A stretch of 14,381 nucleotides of DNA from DASWIG01 sp965371445 (GCA_965371445.1 CBDUYN010000224.1:1-14381); one strand, 5' to 3'; positions 6,012-13,456 are shown, numbered from the stretch's first letter. Made by a program: numbers and translations. Notes: generated by a model from the sequence alone, not told the origin.

Positions 6012-8239
6012 GAGCGCCGCTTCCTGCGGCGCTTCGAGGGCCTCGCCGCCGTGGTCTGCTCTCCGGGATCGGCCTTCGCCGCGGGACGGCCCACCGCGGT
6101 CGTCGGCACGCCACTCGCGTACGGCACGCGGGTGTCGGAGGGTGAGGGCTCACGTTCGACCTTTTCGGCGGCCATCTCCTTGAGCCGTGCGGTACGCCAG
6201 AAGACCCGCCGGGTGGCCTGGAGCAACGCCATGCGGTTCTGGCGTAGGGATTCGTTCTCGTCCATGACCAGGACCTCGGCGAAGAAACGCTCGAGCCCCG
6301 GCACCAGGTCGACCATGGCGCGCAGGCAGGCCTCGTAGTCGCGGCGGTCGGCGGCCTCGTCGACGGCGCGGCGCACGTCGACGAGGTCGGCGTAGAGGTC
6401 CATCTCGGCTTCGAGCTCCAGGAGCTCGGGCTGGAGCTCGAACTCGGGCGAGTCCCTGACGATGTTGAAGATCCGGCGCGCGGAAAGCACCAGGGTGTGA
6501 AAGGTGGGCTCGCTGCGCACCTTCTTGAGGGCGGCGATGCGGGCGGCGAGGTCCGGGAGGTGAGTCGAGCCCACGGCCATCGTCGCCTCGATCTCGTCGT
6601 AGGCGAAACCGCGCCGGCCGAGAAGGTGACGAAGCCGGTCGGAAAAAAGCTCGCGCAGCGCCGTAACGACCGCCTCGGCCTCGCTTTTGAGGACACGTTC
6701 CTCCTCGTTGTAGAGGAGCACCGCCTGGGCCGCCACGAGGTCGAGGTCCAAGGCCATCTCGGCCTCGATCAGGATGTGCAGGAGCCCCTGGGCCAGACGG
6801 CGCAGGCCCGCCGGGTCCCGGCTTCCCGTCGGCACGCTGCCGATCCCGAAGTAGCCCACCAGGGTGTCGAGCCGGTCGGCCACGGCGACGAGCCGGCCGC
6901 AACGTCCGCGGGGAATCGCGTCGTCGGCACCGAGCGGCAGGTACTGGTCGTAGATCGCCTGCCAAACGTCCTCGACGTAGCCTTCTTCCCGGGCGTAGAT
7001 CCCACCGAGCCGGCCACGGAGCGTCGCGAAGTCCCGGACCATGGCCGTCGTCAAGTCGGCCTTCAAGAGCCCGGCCGCCTGAGCCGCCGACTCGGCCTCC
7101 TCCTCGCAGCCCAGCTCGCGGGCGAGGATCTCGACAAGCGAGCGGACGCGCGTGCTTTTCGCCGCCAGGTGGCTCAGCCGCGGGTGGAAAGCGAGCTGGT
7201 CCAGGCGCCGGGCGCGTTCGGCGAGGGGCTGCCGGCGGTCGGTCTCGTAGTGGAATCGCGCGTCGTCCAGGCGGCCCGCCGCGGCCCGCTCCTGCCCCCG
7301 CTCCACGAGGCCGCGCGGATCGTCCTCGCGGTCCATGGCGGTGAGGAAACGGGGCAGCACCTCGCCGTCGCCAAAGAGCGCGAAGGCGCTCTGGCGCTCC
7401 TCCAGGGCGGCGACGATCACCTCCTGCGGCAAGTCCAGGTACTCGGCGTCGAAGCGGCCGGCGACGACAGCGGGGATCTCGCAGCGCAGCGTCAGCAGCC
7501 GAAGCAGCTCCGGCGACTCGTGGAGCTTTCCGCCGAGCTCGGCGGCGCGCTCCTCCAGCAGCTCCTCCAGACGGCGGCGGCGTTCCTGGAAGGAGACCTC
7601 TATGCCCCGCTCATGGAGTTTTTCCACGTAGTCCTCGACGCCTTCGACCTCGAAGGCTCCGGGGGAGAGGATGGGATGTCCGGCGGTGGCACGGCCGGCG
7701 GCGACGCCGTCGAGCTCGATCGGCAGCACCTCGTCGTCGAGCAGTGCGACGAGCCCCCGCACCGGACGAATCCAGGTCGGCTCCTCTTCGCCCCGGCGCA
7801 GCTTCGGCGCCCGCCAGCGGATCTCGGCGAGGGTTCGGGAGACGATCTCGGCGAGCACCTCGCCTGCCGGACGGCCGGCTTCGAGCCGCAGGAAGGTCAT
7901 GTACTCGCCCTTTTCGGTTTTCCTCACCTCGAGCTCGTCGAGGCCGGCCCCGACCCGCTCGGCGAATCCCAGGAGGGCCTCGGTGGGCTCGCCGTCCTCG
8001 TCGTAGGCCTCGCTTTTCGGAGGACCGATGTCGCGGTGCTCGCGGTCGGGCTCGTGCTCGGGCAGTCCCTGGTAGCCGAGCATCAGGCGCCGCGGGGTGA
8101 GCCCGGAGACGATCTCGCGCGGCGCGAGTCCGCGGCCCATCAGGTCCTCGAAGATGCGCACGGCGAGCTGACGCATGCCGCCTTCCAGGAGCCGGGCCGG
8201 GATCTCGTCGCTACGCACCTCCAGGAGGAATTCCGCCAT
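6008..8239 (-). CDS. glyS: Glycyl-tRNA synthetase beta subunit
   Basis: 743 residues, somewhat longer than the usual about 690. With GlyQ it forms the alpha2beta2 bacterial GlyRS; the beta subunit binds tRNA-Gly. The N-terminus FLLEVRSDEIPARLL is the family start. The central HD-like core has the expected blocks: VERGQERAAAGRLDDARFHYE, KADLTTAMVRDF followed by LGGIYAREEG, then AIYDQYLP and VADRLDTLVGYFGIGSVPTG. The C-terminal part is a DALR-type anticodon-binding helical domain. A roughly 55-residue polar tail ends in basic KRRRKRRS and is not part of the usual family. The start is the ATG at 8239, with GAGGAG 8 bases upstream; this ATG overlaps the glyQ stop by one base (TAATG). The stop overlaps the mutL start (ATGA). 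Confidence 0.96.
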   Translation of the reverse strand: MAEFLLEVRSDEIPARLLEGGMRQLAVRIFEDLMGRGLAPREIVSGLTPRRLMLGYQGLPEHEPDREHRDIGPPKSEAYDEDGEPTEALLGFAERVGAGLDELEVRKTEKGEYMTFLRLEAGRPAGEVLAEIVSRTLAEIRWRAPKLRRGEEEPTWIRPVRGLVALLDDEVLPIELDGVAAGRATAGHPILSPGAFEVEGVEDYVEKLHERGIEVSFQERRRRLEELLEERAAELGGKLHESPELLRLLTLRCEIPAVVAGRFDAEYLDLPQEVIVAALEERQSAFALFGDGEVLPRFLTAMDREDDPRGLVERGQERAAAGRLDDARFHYETDRRQPLAERARRLDQLAFHPRLSHLAAKSTRVRSLVEILARELGCEEEAESAAQAAGLLKADLTTAMVRDFATLRGRLGGIYAREEGYVEDVWQAIYDQYLPLGADDAIPRGRCGRLVAVADRLDTLVGYFGIGSVPTGSRDPAGLRRLAQGLLHILIEAEMALDLDLVAAQAVLLYNEEERVLKSEAEAVVTALRELFSDRLRHLLGRRGFAYDEIEATMAVGSTHLPDLAARIAALKKVRSEPTFHTLVLSARRIFNIVRDSPEFELQPELLELEAEMDLYADLVDVRRAVDEAADRRDYEACLRAMVDLVPGLERFFAEVLVMDENESLRQNRMALLQATRRVFWRTARLKEMAAEKVEREPSPSDTRVPYASGVPTTAVGRPAAKADPGEQTTAARPSKRRRKRRS
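6013..6033 (-). promoter_or_regulatory. Hairpin presenting the mutL ribosome-binding site in its loop
   Basis: On the - strand mRNA, AGCGCCGC (6033-6026) and GCGGCGCU (6020-6013) form a perfect 8-base stem around the loop AGGAA, the only Shine-Dalgarno-like sequence before mutL. The stem ends one base before the mutL AUG. The same bases encode the basic KRRRKRRS end of GlyS, so ribosomes finishing glyS would melt it. This fits translational coupling. Confidence 0.45.
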
Positions 8240-9153
8240 TACGCCGGCTCCTCGTCTTCGGTGCTTTTCCCGTCGGCGGGGTCGCCGCCCGCGGCCTCGG
8301 CGGTACCCGGCTCCTTCTCCTCGAGATGGCGATCGGCCGTCGCGGTCACGATGTTCGCGACCCGTTCGACGTACTCCTCGCGTTCGCCGCCGGCAAGCAC
8401 GCCTCGGGCGTCGAGCAGGTCGATGGCGTGGACCGAGCGCACCGCGAGCTCGTAGGCGAGGCGCGGCAGGCCGGCTTCCAGCGCCGAGCGTGCTTCCTCG
8501 GCCAGGTCCTCGAGCTGCCGCTTCAGGACTTCGACCCCGGCCACCTCGACGGCGTAGCGCGAATGCTCGAGCTCGCCCGGACGGCGCAGCTCGCCGTAGT
8601 CGGCGCCGCCTTCGACCCAAGGGAGCTCGTAGGCGCTGCGCACCTCGTTGAGAGACATGAGGAGCCGCTCCACGCCGTAGGAGATCTCCACCGGCGCCGG
8701 GCGCAGCTCGCGTCCTCCGAGCTCCTGGATAAAAGTCAGCCGCGTCACCCCGAGCCCGTCGAGCACGACGTGCCAGCCGAGGCCCCAGGCGGCGATCGAG
8801 CGGGCCTCCCAGACCCACTCGGTAAAGCGCAGGTCGTGGAGCGAGAGGTCGCAGCCGAGCTCGCGCAGGCTCTCCAGGTAGAGGGCGCGGACGTCGTCGT
8901 CGACGCCCTGGAGGACGACCTGGAACTGGAGGTGGCGGGCCAGGCGGTAGGGGTGGCGGCCGTGGCGGCCGTCGAGCGGCCGGCGCACGCCCTGGAGGTA
9001 GGCGGCGCGCCAGCTGCCGCCGTCGAGGAGCCGGAAGAAGACGTCGGGGTGGAGCTCGCCGGTGGGGATCTCCAGCTCCGCCGGCGAGAGCACGAGACAC
9101 CCCTGGTCGGCCCAGAAGCGAGAGAGCGCGAAGAGGCCTTCCTGGATCGCCAT
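8239..9153 (-). CDS. glyQ: Glycyl-tRNA synthetase alpha subunit (divergent)
   Basis: 304 residues, the usual size. This class II synthetase subunit contains the ATP/glycine site. Recognisable blocks: an N-terminal helix with FWADQGCLVLSP, GELHPDVFFRLLDGGSWRAAY, the signature RRPLDGRHGRHPYRL, HLQFQVVLQG, AWGLGWHVVLDGLGVTRLTF and EISYGVERLLMSL. Several usually near-invariant positions differ (for example GVTRLTFIQE where most GlyQ have EVTQFTYFQQ), so it is a diverged but intact copy. The C-terminus is a Glu/Gly-rich disordered tail. The start ATG at 9153 overlaps the recO stop (TGATG) and has GGAGGG (9162-9167) 8 bases upstream inside recO. Its stop overlaps the glyS start. A recO-glyQ-glyS order is known from other bacteria such as Bacillus. 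Confidence 0.95.
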   Translation of the reverse strand: MAIQEGLFALSRFWADQGCLVLSPAELEIPTGELHPDVFFRLLDGGSWRAAYLQGVRRPLDGRHGRHPYRLARHLQFQVVLQGVDDDVRALYLESLRELGCDLSLHDLRFTEWVWEARSIAAWGLGWHVVLDGLGVTRLTFIQELGGRELRPAPVEISYGVERLLMSLNEVRSAYELPWVEGGADYGELRRPGELEHSRYAVEVAGVEVLKRQLEDLAEEARSALEAGLPRLAYELAVRSVHAIDLLDARGVLAGGEREEYVERVANIVTATADRHLEEKEPGTAEAAGGDPADGKSTEDEEPA

Positions 9154-9959
9154 CAGGCCTGCCCTCCGGGCGAGGCCGCCGGATCGCCGGCCGCCGGATC
9201 GCCGGCCGCCGGCAGCCCCGCCAGGGTCTCGCGCATGACCCGGTAGCTCTTGAGCTCGTGCTGGAGGAAGCTTCTGCGCACGCGGGTGCAGAGTTTTTCC
9301 GTCGCGGCGAGATCCTCTTGCGTAGGCGGCTGCTCGGCGAGGCGGGCCAGCTTCTCGCGGGCGCTGCGGCGCAGCAGCTCGACGAGGCGCGGCGACACCT
9401 GCGCCCGTCCGGGGCCGGCGCATTCACGGCAGACGAGCGCCGCGTCGTCCTCGACCAGGGTAGCGCCGGCGGCGAGGTCGCGGCCGCAGAGCGGGCACTC
9501 CCGGGGCGGCGGAAAGATCCCCGCGAGGCGCAGCACCCAGATCTCGTAGTAACGCGCCGCCAGGTCCCGGTCGACGCCCTCGGCGATCGCCTGAAGCGTC
9601 GTGTCGAGGAGGCGGAAGAAGGGATCCGAGGCCTCGTTCTCCTGTGCGAATTCCATCATGTGCTCGGCCAGACAGCACCCCAGGAGGATCCCCTCCAGGT
9701 CGGTCTGCAACGCCACCGAAGGCCGCAGGAGGCTCACGTCATTGAGCCTCACGAGATCGCGTCCCTCTTTCTCGAACCAGCTGACCTGGACCTTGGCGAG
9801 GGGTTGGAGCTGTCCGGCAAAGCGACTGTATTTGGCCCGCGCACCGCGCGCAACCCCCCTTTTTTTCCCCCACTCGGCGGTCAGGAAGCTCACGATCCGG
9901 TCGCGTTCGTGCAGATCCACGACATCGAGGACGAACGCCGGGGCGCTCAGGTTCCGCAT
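9153..9959 (-). CDS. recO: DNA repair/recombination protein RecO
   Basis: 268 residues, typical length. RecO anneals ssDNA and, with RecR, loads RecA in RecF-pathway gap repair. The N-terminal OB-fold has the family pattern APAFVLDVVDLHERDRIVSF, then GKKRGVARGARAKYSRFAG. The central helical domain follows, and a four-Cys zinc knuckle (CPLCGRDL ... CREC) is near residues 160-185. The C-terminus ends in a short Ala-Gly-Asp-Pro repeat made by a 15-base tandem repeat. It is the first gene of the operon. The ATG at 9959 is chosen from the alignment with RecO N-termini; no Shine-Dalgarno is visible before it. A G5-A7-G6 run near codons 31-35 is a potential slippage site. The frame is intact. Confidence 0.94.
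   Translation of the reverse strand: MRNLSAPAFVLDVVDLHERDRIVSFLTAEWGKKRGVARGARAKYSRFAGQLQPLAKVQVSWFEKEGRDLVRLNDVSLLRPSVALQTDLEGILLGCCLAEHMMEFAQENEASDPFFRLLDTTLQAIAEGVDRDLAARYYEIWVLRLAGIFPPPRECPLCGRDLAAGATLVEDDAALVCRECAGPGRAQVSPRLVELLRRSAREKLARLAEQPPTQEDLAATEKLCTRVRRSFLQHELKSYRVMRETLAGLPAAGDPAAGDPAASPGGQA
9175..9212. repeat. 15-base tandem repeat in the 3' end of recO
   Basis: Unit GCCGCCGGATCGCCG, two full copies (9175-9189, 9190-9204) and a partial third. Being a multiple of three, it encodes Ala-Ala-Gly-Asp-Pro units at the RecO C-terminus, just before the glyQ start. Confidence 0.8.
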
Positions 9960-9966
9960 AGGGTCT

Positions 9967-9972
9967 GTTCTA
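9967..9972 (-). promoter_or_regulatory. Candidate -10 element of the recO operon
   Basis: On the - strand TAGAAC, preceded by TGA (extended -10 style TGnTAGAAC), ends 7 bases before the recO ATG. No good -35 is seen. Combined with the absent Shine-Dalgarno, this would give a leaderless or near-leaderless recO message. Weak evidence. Confidence 0.22.
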
Positions 9973-10055
9973 TCACCAAGCGTCCTGGCTCCGGAGCAGG
10001 GGTCGCGATATCCTGGGCCCGCTTTTTCTACCGTCCATCCCGGAGGACCCGCGCC

Positions 10056-10790
10056 ATGAAGCTCCCCACGAACTGGCAACTGCCCGAGACCATTCAACTC
10101 CGCTTCGGTGAGACGAGCTACGGCAAGCAGCGCGCCATGGCCGCCGAGGGCCACCTGCTCCTGATCCTGCACAAGCTGCCGACGTGGGGCCAGCGAGAGC
10201 GCCAGGCGGTGCTCTTCTGGCGCAACCCGGAGGGTGCATGGCACTTTTCGGGACGCGGCGGCAACGGTCTCGCGGCGCTGCGCAAGCACGTCGAGGAGTT
10301 CGAGGACGCCGAGACGAAGCTCGACTCCCACTACGACGCCGCCAAGATCGCCGCCGACTACTTCGCGGTCTTGGAGAACCTCTCTCCCATCCTCCATGCG
10401 GCTGGCAACCTCCACACCGCGCTCCAGGCGGCGCGCGAGGCGGTGCCCGCCGACCGGGACCTCATCGACCTGCGCGACGACGCGGCCGAGATCCAACGCA
10501 ACCTCGACCTCCTCTACACGGCGTCGAAAAACGCCCTCGACTTCGAGATCGCCAAGCAGGCCGAAGAGCAGGCTCGCCTCGCCGAGGACTCGGTCCGCAT
10601 CGCCAACCGCCTGAACGTCATCGCCGCCATCTTCGTCCCGCTGACCGCCATCTCCGGCATCTTCGGCATGAACCTCGCCCACGGCTTCGACGCCTCGAAG
10701 GTGTGGATCTTCTGGGTGGTCCTCGCCGTCGGCGTCTTCATCGGGCTCGTCTTGAAGGGCTGGGTGCTGAAGCGTCCGCCGGAGGGCTGA
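10056..10790 (+). CDS. Short CorA-family divalent cation transporter-like protein
   Basis: 244 residues. The C-terminus has the CorA/2-TM-GxN arrangement: a long helix about 90-185 rich in Ala, Glu and Arg, TM1 (NVIAAIFVPLTAISGIF) ending in the signature Gly204-Met205-Asn206, an eight-residue loop, then TM2 (WIFWVVLAVGVFIGLVLKG) and a short basic cytoplasmic end. It is shorter than typical CorA (about 316), mainly because the N-terminal alpha/beta domain is reduced. The loop after GMN (LAHGFDASK) lacks the usual MPE motif, so ion selectivity may differ from Mg2+ or Co2+ transport. The start ATG has GGAGG (10042-10046) 9 bases upstream. It is divergent from recO (96 bases between starts) and converges on the retropepsin gene with a 13-base gap. 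Confidence 0.88.
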   Translation: MKLPTNWQLPETIQLRFGETSYGKQRAMAAEGHLLLILHKLPTWGQRERQAVLFWRNPEGAWHFSGRGGNGLAALRKHVEEFEDAETKLDSHYDAAKIAADYFAVLENLSPILHAAGNLHTALQAAREAVPADRDLIDLRDDAAEIQRNLDLLYTASKNALDFEIAKQAEEQARLAEDSVRIANRLNVIAAIFVPLTAISGIFGMNLAHGFDASKVWIFWVVLAVGVFIGLVLKGWVLKRPPEG

Positions 10791-10803
10791 CGGCCGGTCT
10801 CTT

Positions 10804-11172
10804 TCAGGCCGCCGGTAATGGACCAGCGGCTACCAGGCGCTTACGAGGTGAGTCGACCACGACGTTGAAACCCTCCAACGTGCGTGCGCCGAGCAGCTGA
10901 AGGTCGCCGTTGTGGGCAAAAACGACCTCGTCGATGGTCTCGAACTCGCCGGAGCGGATCACGGCGTAGCCGATGTCACGCTTCACGGTCTCGCCGTTCG
11001 CCATCTGGAAGGCCTGATCGTGCTTTCGTACTCCGATACCGGCTTCGGCGAGCTTCGGCGCCGCGACCCAGGTCATTTCCGAGCCGGTGTCGACCAGAAG
11101 GCCCTCGATACGGTGAAAGGTGTCTTCCCCTGCGGGTGGGCCCAGCTCGATGTTGACCTTGAAGATTCCCAT
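10804..11172 (-). CDS. Small retropepsin-like aspartic protease (clan AA)
   Basis: 122 residues, a single-domain retroviral-type aspartic protease fold. The active-site motif is LLVDTGSEMTWV with Asp28-Thr29-Gly30. The second hydrophobic-hydrophobic-Gly element is LLGARTLEGF near the C-terminus, and the intervening flap region FQMANGETVKRDIGYAVI is typical. Such proteins act as homodimers with one Asp each. Genomic relatives are often found as small stand-alone genes with unknown substrate, and there is no signal peptide here. The start at 11172 is preferred because GAGGTG (11176-11181) sits 3 to 5 bases before it. An in-frame ATG at 11190 would add MPEEVI but has no ribosome-binding site. 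It converges on the corA-like gene. Confidence 0.8.
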   Translation of the reverse strand: MGIFKVNIELGPPAGEDTFHRIEGLLVDTGSEMTWVAAPKLAEAGIGVRKHDQAFQMANGETVKRDIGYAVIRSGEFETIDEVVFAHNGDLQLLGARTLEGFNVVVDSPRKRLVAAGPLPAA

Positions 11173-11504
11173 GATCACCTCTTCAGGCATTCTAGCAGAG
11201 CTTTGTGCTCCAGGACCCCGATCCAATGCGTCTCGGCCTCGAAGCCGTCGCTGATGGGCGTCTATACCGAGCACTTCCAGGATGCCAGCGCTATGGGATC
11301 TTTTCTCGAGCAAGCTGGCCTGGAGGTGCAGTATCCGTCTTTCTTCTTCGGCTGTGCGTCAGGCCTGGTCGGACGTAAGCCCGTGGCGGATGCGGCATTT
11401 TCGGTCTCTCAGGCCCCAGCAGCGTTGGCGAGTCGCGGCCCCGGCCTCCCTACGGGAAGCCGGCTGGGAGGGGCGCAACCGGTGATGGCCCGGGGATCTG
11501 AGAC
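11173..11504. other. 332-base stretch without a convincing gene
   Basis: Lies between the divergent retropepsin and membrane-protein genes. An open + frame at 11282-11485 and a longer + frame over 10912-11508 have no family resemblance, and the longer one is partly antisense to the retropepsin gene. The only structure seen is a spaced inverted repeat CCTCCC (11445-11450) and GGGAGG (11466-11471) shortly before the next start. It may hold the two divergent promoters or a decayed gene. No clear -35/-10 pair was found. Confidence 0.5.
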
Positions 11505-11945
11505 ATGAGCGAAGGGCAGGCGCTCATCGCCGTCCTCCTGGCCATGGCGGTGATCTGGGTCGTGATCATGTGGGCCAGCTCAAGGATCGCGGGCTGGTCA
11601 AAGCTGGCGCGTTTCTACAACGCCGCCCAGCCCTTCGACGGTACCCGGTGGCTCTGGCAGTTCATCGCCCTGCGCCATTACTGGGGCTACGGCCTCGTCA
11701 CCGTCGGAGCCAGCGCCCAGGGCATCTACCTGAGCCTCCTGGCCCTGGGAGGGGTGCAGGGCCACCGGCCCCTTTTCATCCCATGGGCGGAGGTCAGCGT
11801 CACAGGCCCCGATCGGATGACGTCCTTCTACCAGGCCGAGCTGCGCTTCCAGCAGGTTCCCGACGTGCCTGTCAGGATCAAGCGCTCGCTGTTCGACAAG
11901 CTCCGCGCCGTCAACCCTGAGCTCAACCTCAAGCCGACGGCATGA
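11505..11945 (+). CDS. Membrane-anchored small protein of unknown function
   Basis: 146 residues, family not named. One N-terminal transmembrane helix (about 6-26, ALIAVLLAMAVIWVVIMWASS), then a soluble cytoplasmic part: GWSKLARFYNAA, a Trp/Tyr-rich segment, the beta-rich ASAQGIYLSLLALGG, and RPLFIPWAEVSVTG followed by paired strands ending FDKLRAVNPEL. The alternating strands with an IPWAEV element recall short PH/GRAM-like domains on a membrane anchor. This fold guess is tentative and no catalytic residues are visible. The ATG at 11505 starts the hydrophobic segment cleanly; the ribosome-binding site (GGGGA about 10 bases upstream) is weak. The next gene begins 149 bases downstream on the same strand. 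Confidence 0.72.
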   Translation: MSEGQALIAVLLAMAVIWVVIMWASSRIAGWSKLARFYNAAQPFDGTRWLWQFIALRHYWGYGLVTVGASAQGIYLSLLALGGVQGHRPLFIPWAEVSVTGPDRMTSFYQAELRFQQVPDVPVRIKRSLFDKLRAVNPELNLKPTA

Positions 11946-12094
11946 CGGGAGTCGTTGGTTCACTCGGCCGACGCGCTGGTCGCCATCTTGCTGCCACATT
12001 CCGTCCTCGACTTGCCCCGCATTCGCCAACGGCGGGACATATGCGCTTCGTAGTGTTTAGGTGAGAGAGATCACACCCGACGAGGAGTCAGCCC

Positions 12095-13456
12095 ATGAAG
12101 ATCGACATCGTCATCGCCTACGTGCCGCGCTACGTTCAGGGAGACGAGGCCCATTTTGTGCCACCGTTGACCGGAATCCACATGGCGGGAATAACGCCTT
12201 CACACCATGAGGTCCGCGTCGTCCACCAGCAGATCGAGCCGATCGGCCTCGAGACCGATGCGGACCTCGTCGCGTTGACGTTCTTCAGCGGTTTTGCCGA
12301 TGAAGCCTACCGTCTGGCCGACGCTTTTCGTGCCCGGGGCAAAAAAGTGGTCGCCGGAGGTCCCCACGTCACGTTCTGGGTGGAAGAAGCACTCAACCAC
12401 TGCGATGCCGTGGTCATTGGAGAGGCCGAAACCGTTTGGGCGGATCTCCTCGACGACGCGGAGCGCGGCGTCCTCAAGAAATGCTACACCGGCCGGCCGG
12501 CACCTCTCGACGGGATTCCGCGGCCGCGCTACGACCTCCTTTCCGAAAAATTTTTTGTCCGCCGGGTGGTCCAGGCGACGCGTGGCTGTCCCTTCACGTG
12601 CAGCTTCTGTACGGTGCCGTCGATCAATCCCGGCTTCCGGGTCCGACCTGTGGAAGAGGTGCTTCGCGACGTGGCCTTTGACGATTTTCCCTACTGGTGG
12701 CAACGCAAGGTCGTCTGGTTCTGGGATGACAACCTGCCCGCGAACCGGCCCTACGTCAAAGCGCTCTTGAGAGCTATGATCCCGGCCAGGAAATGGTGGC
12801 TGACCCAGGCCTCGATCGATATCGGCCGCGACCGGGAGCTCCTCGACCTGATGGAGAAGTCGGGGTGCATCGGCATTTTCCTGGGTATCGAATCGCTCAA
12901 CACGGATTCGATCGCCGAAGCCAACAAACGCCAGAACAAGATCGAGCGCTACGTCGAGGCGACCCGGCGGCTGCACGAGCGCGGCATCTGCGTCATGGCG
13001 GGTTTTATCGCGGGCTTTGATCACGACACTCCCGAGAGTATCGTGGCGATGGCCGACCAGCTCTACGAAATCGGCATCGACGTTCCCTTTCTGAGCATCC
13101 TGACGCCCTACAAAGGCACCGCGCTTTACGATCGCATCGTGGACGAAGGACGGCTCCTCGCGGATCGCCGATCCGAGCTCTACAACGGCTATAACGTGGC
13201 CTTTCGCCCCCGGCAAATGAGCGGCGAGGAGCTCCGGGCCTCTCACCGTGCCCTGTGGCGGCGGGCGTTCTCTCCCGCGCACGCGGTGAAGCGCACGGTT
13301 CGCGGCGCTCGCTACCTGCGCTCCGGGGCGCTCATGATGGCGACGACCATGAACGGCTTCTACGGTTGGAAGCGTCTCCTGGGAAACGAACCGATGGACG
13401 CCCTTGAGGTGCCTGCCTGCCCTCTTGAGGTGCCCCTCTTGAGGTGCCCCTCTTGA
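12095..13456 (+). CDS. B12-binding domain radical SAM protein; C-terminus runs into a repeat array
   Basis: 453 residues. The N-terminal Rossmann-like cobalamin-binding domain (about 1-130) has DLVALTFFSG, KKVVAGGPHVTF and AVVIGEAE. The radical SAM core begins at RVVQATRGCPFTCSFC, with the 4Fe-4S cysteines Cys165, Cys169 and Cys172 (CX3CX2C). Later blocks are WFWDDNLPANRPY, GIFLGIESLN and GFIAGFDHDT. The C-terminal region resembles the DUF4070-type extension of B12-radical SAM enzymes. These catalyse difficult alkylations, rearrangements or cyclisations; the substrate cannot be told. It has few of the classical cobalamin DxHxxG residues, as in other class B members. The start is supported by GAGGAG (12082-12087), 7 bases upstream. 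After GNEPMDA the last roughly 18 codons and the TGA stop come from the TTGAGGTGCC repeats, so the native end has probably been replaced or extended. Confidence 0.9.
   Translation: MKIDIVIAYVPRYVQGDEAHFVPPLTGIHMAGITPSHHEVRVVHQQIEPIGLETDADLVALTFFSGFADEAYRLADAFRARGKKVVAGGPHVTFWVEEALNHCDAVVIGEAETVWADLLDDAERGVLKKCYTGRPAPLDGIPRPRYDLLSEKFFVRRVVQATRGCPFTCSFCTVPSINPGFRVRPVEEVLRDVAFDDFPYWWQRKVVWFWDDNLPANRPYVKALLRAMIPARKWWLTQASIDIGRDRELLDLMEKSGCIGIFLGIESLNTDSIAEANKRQNKIERYVEATRRLHERGICVMAGFIAGFDHDTPESIVAMADQLYEIGIDVPFLSILTPYKGTALYDRIVDEGRLLADRRSELYNGYNVAFRPRQMSGEELRASHRALWRRAFSPAHAVKRTVRGARYLRSGALMMATTMNGFYGWKRLLGNEPMDALEVPACPLEVPLLRCPS

Noticed and set aside
8240..9427. Long - strand frame running into glyS from upstream
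   Set aside because: The upstream part overlaps glyQ in another frame and is Arg/Pro-rich low-complexity sequence; GlyS starts at 8239.
9988..9997. Palindrome GCTCCGGAGC between recO and the corA-like gene as an operator
   Set aside because: Short palindromes are frequent in GC-rich DNA, and no second copy or promoter overlap supports it.
9153..10682. A 509-codon open frame on the - strand that includes recO plus about 240 upstream codons
   Set aside because: The upstream part is antisense to the corA-like gene, has no family resemblance and lacks a ribosome-binding site; RecO homology starts at 9959.
10791..10811. Hairpin CGGCC/GGCCG between corA-like and retropepsin genes as a terminator
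   Set aside because: Only five pairs with an 11-base loop and no T tract; such pairs are expected by chance at this GC content.
11282..11485. 67-codon + frame in the gap before the membrane-protein gene
   Set aside because: Trp/Arg/Ser-rich with no motif, no ribosome-binding site and no resemblance to a known family.
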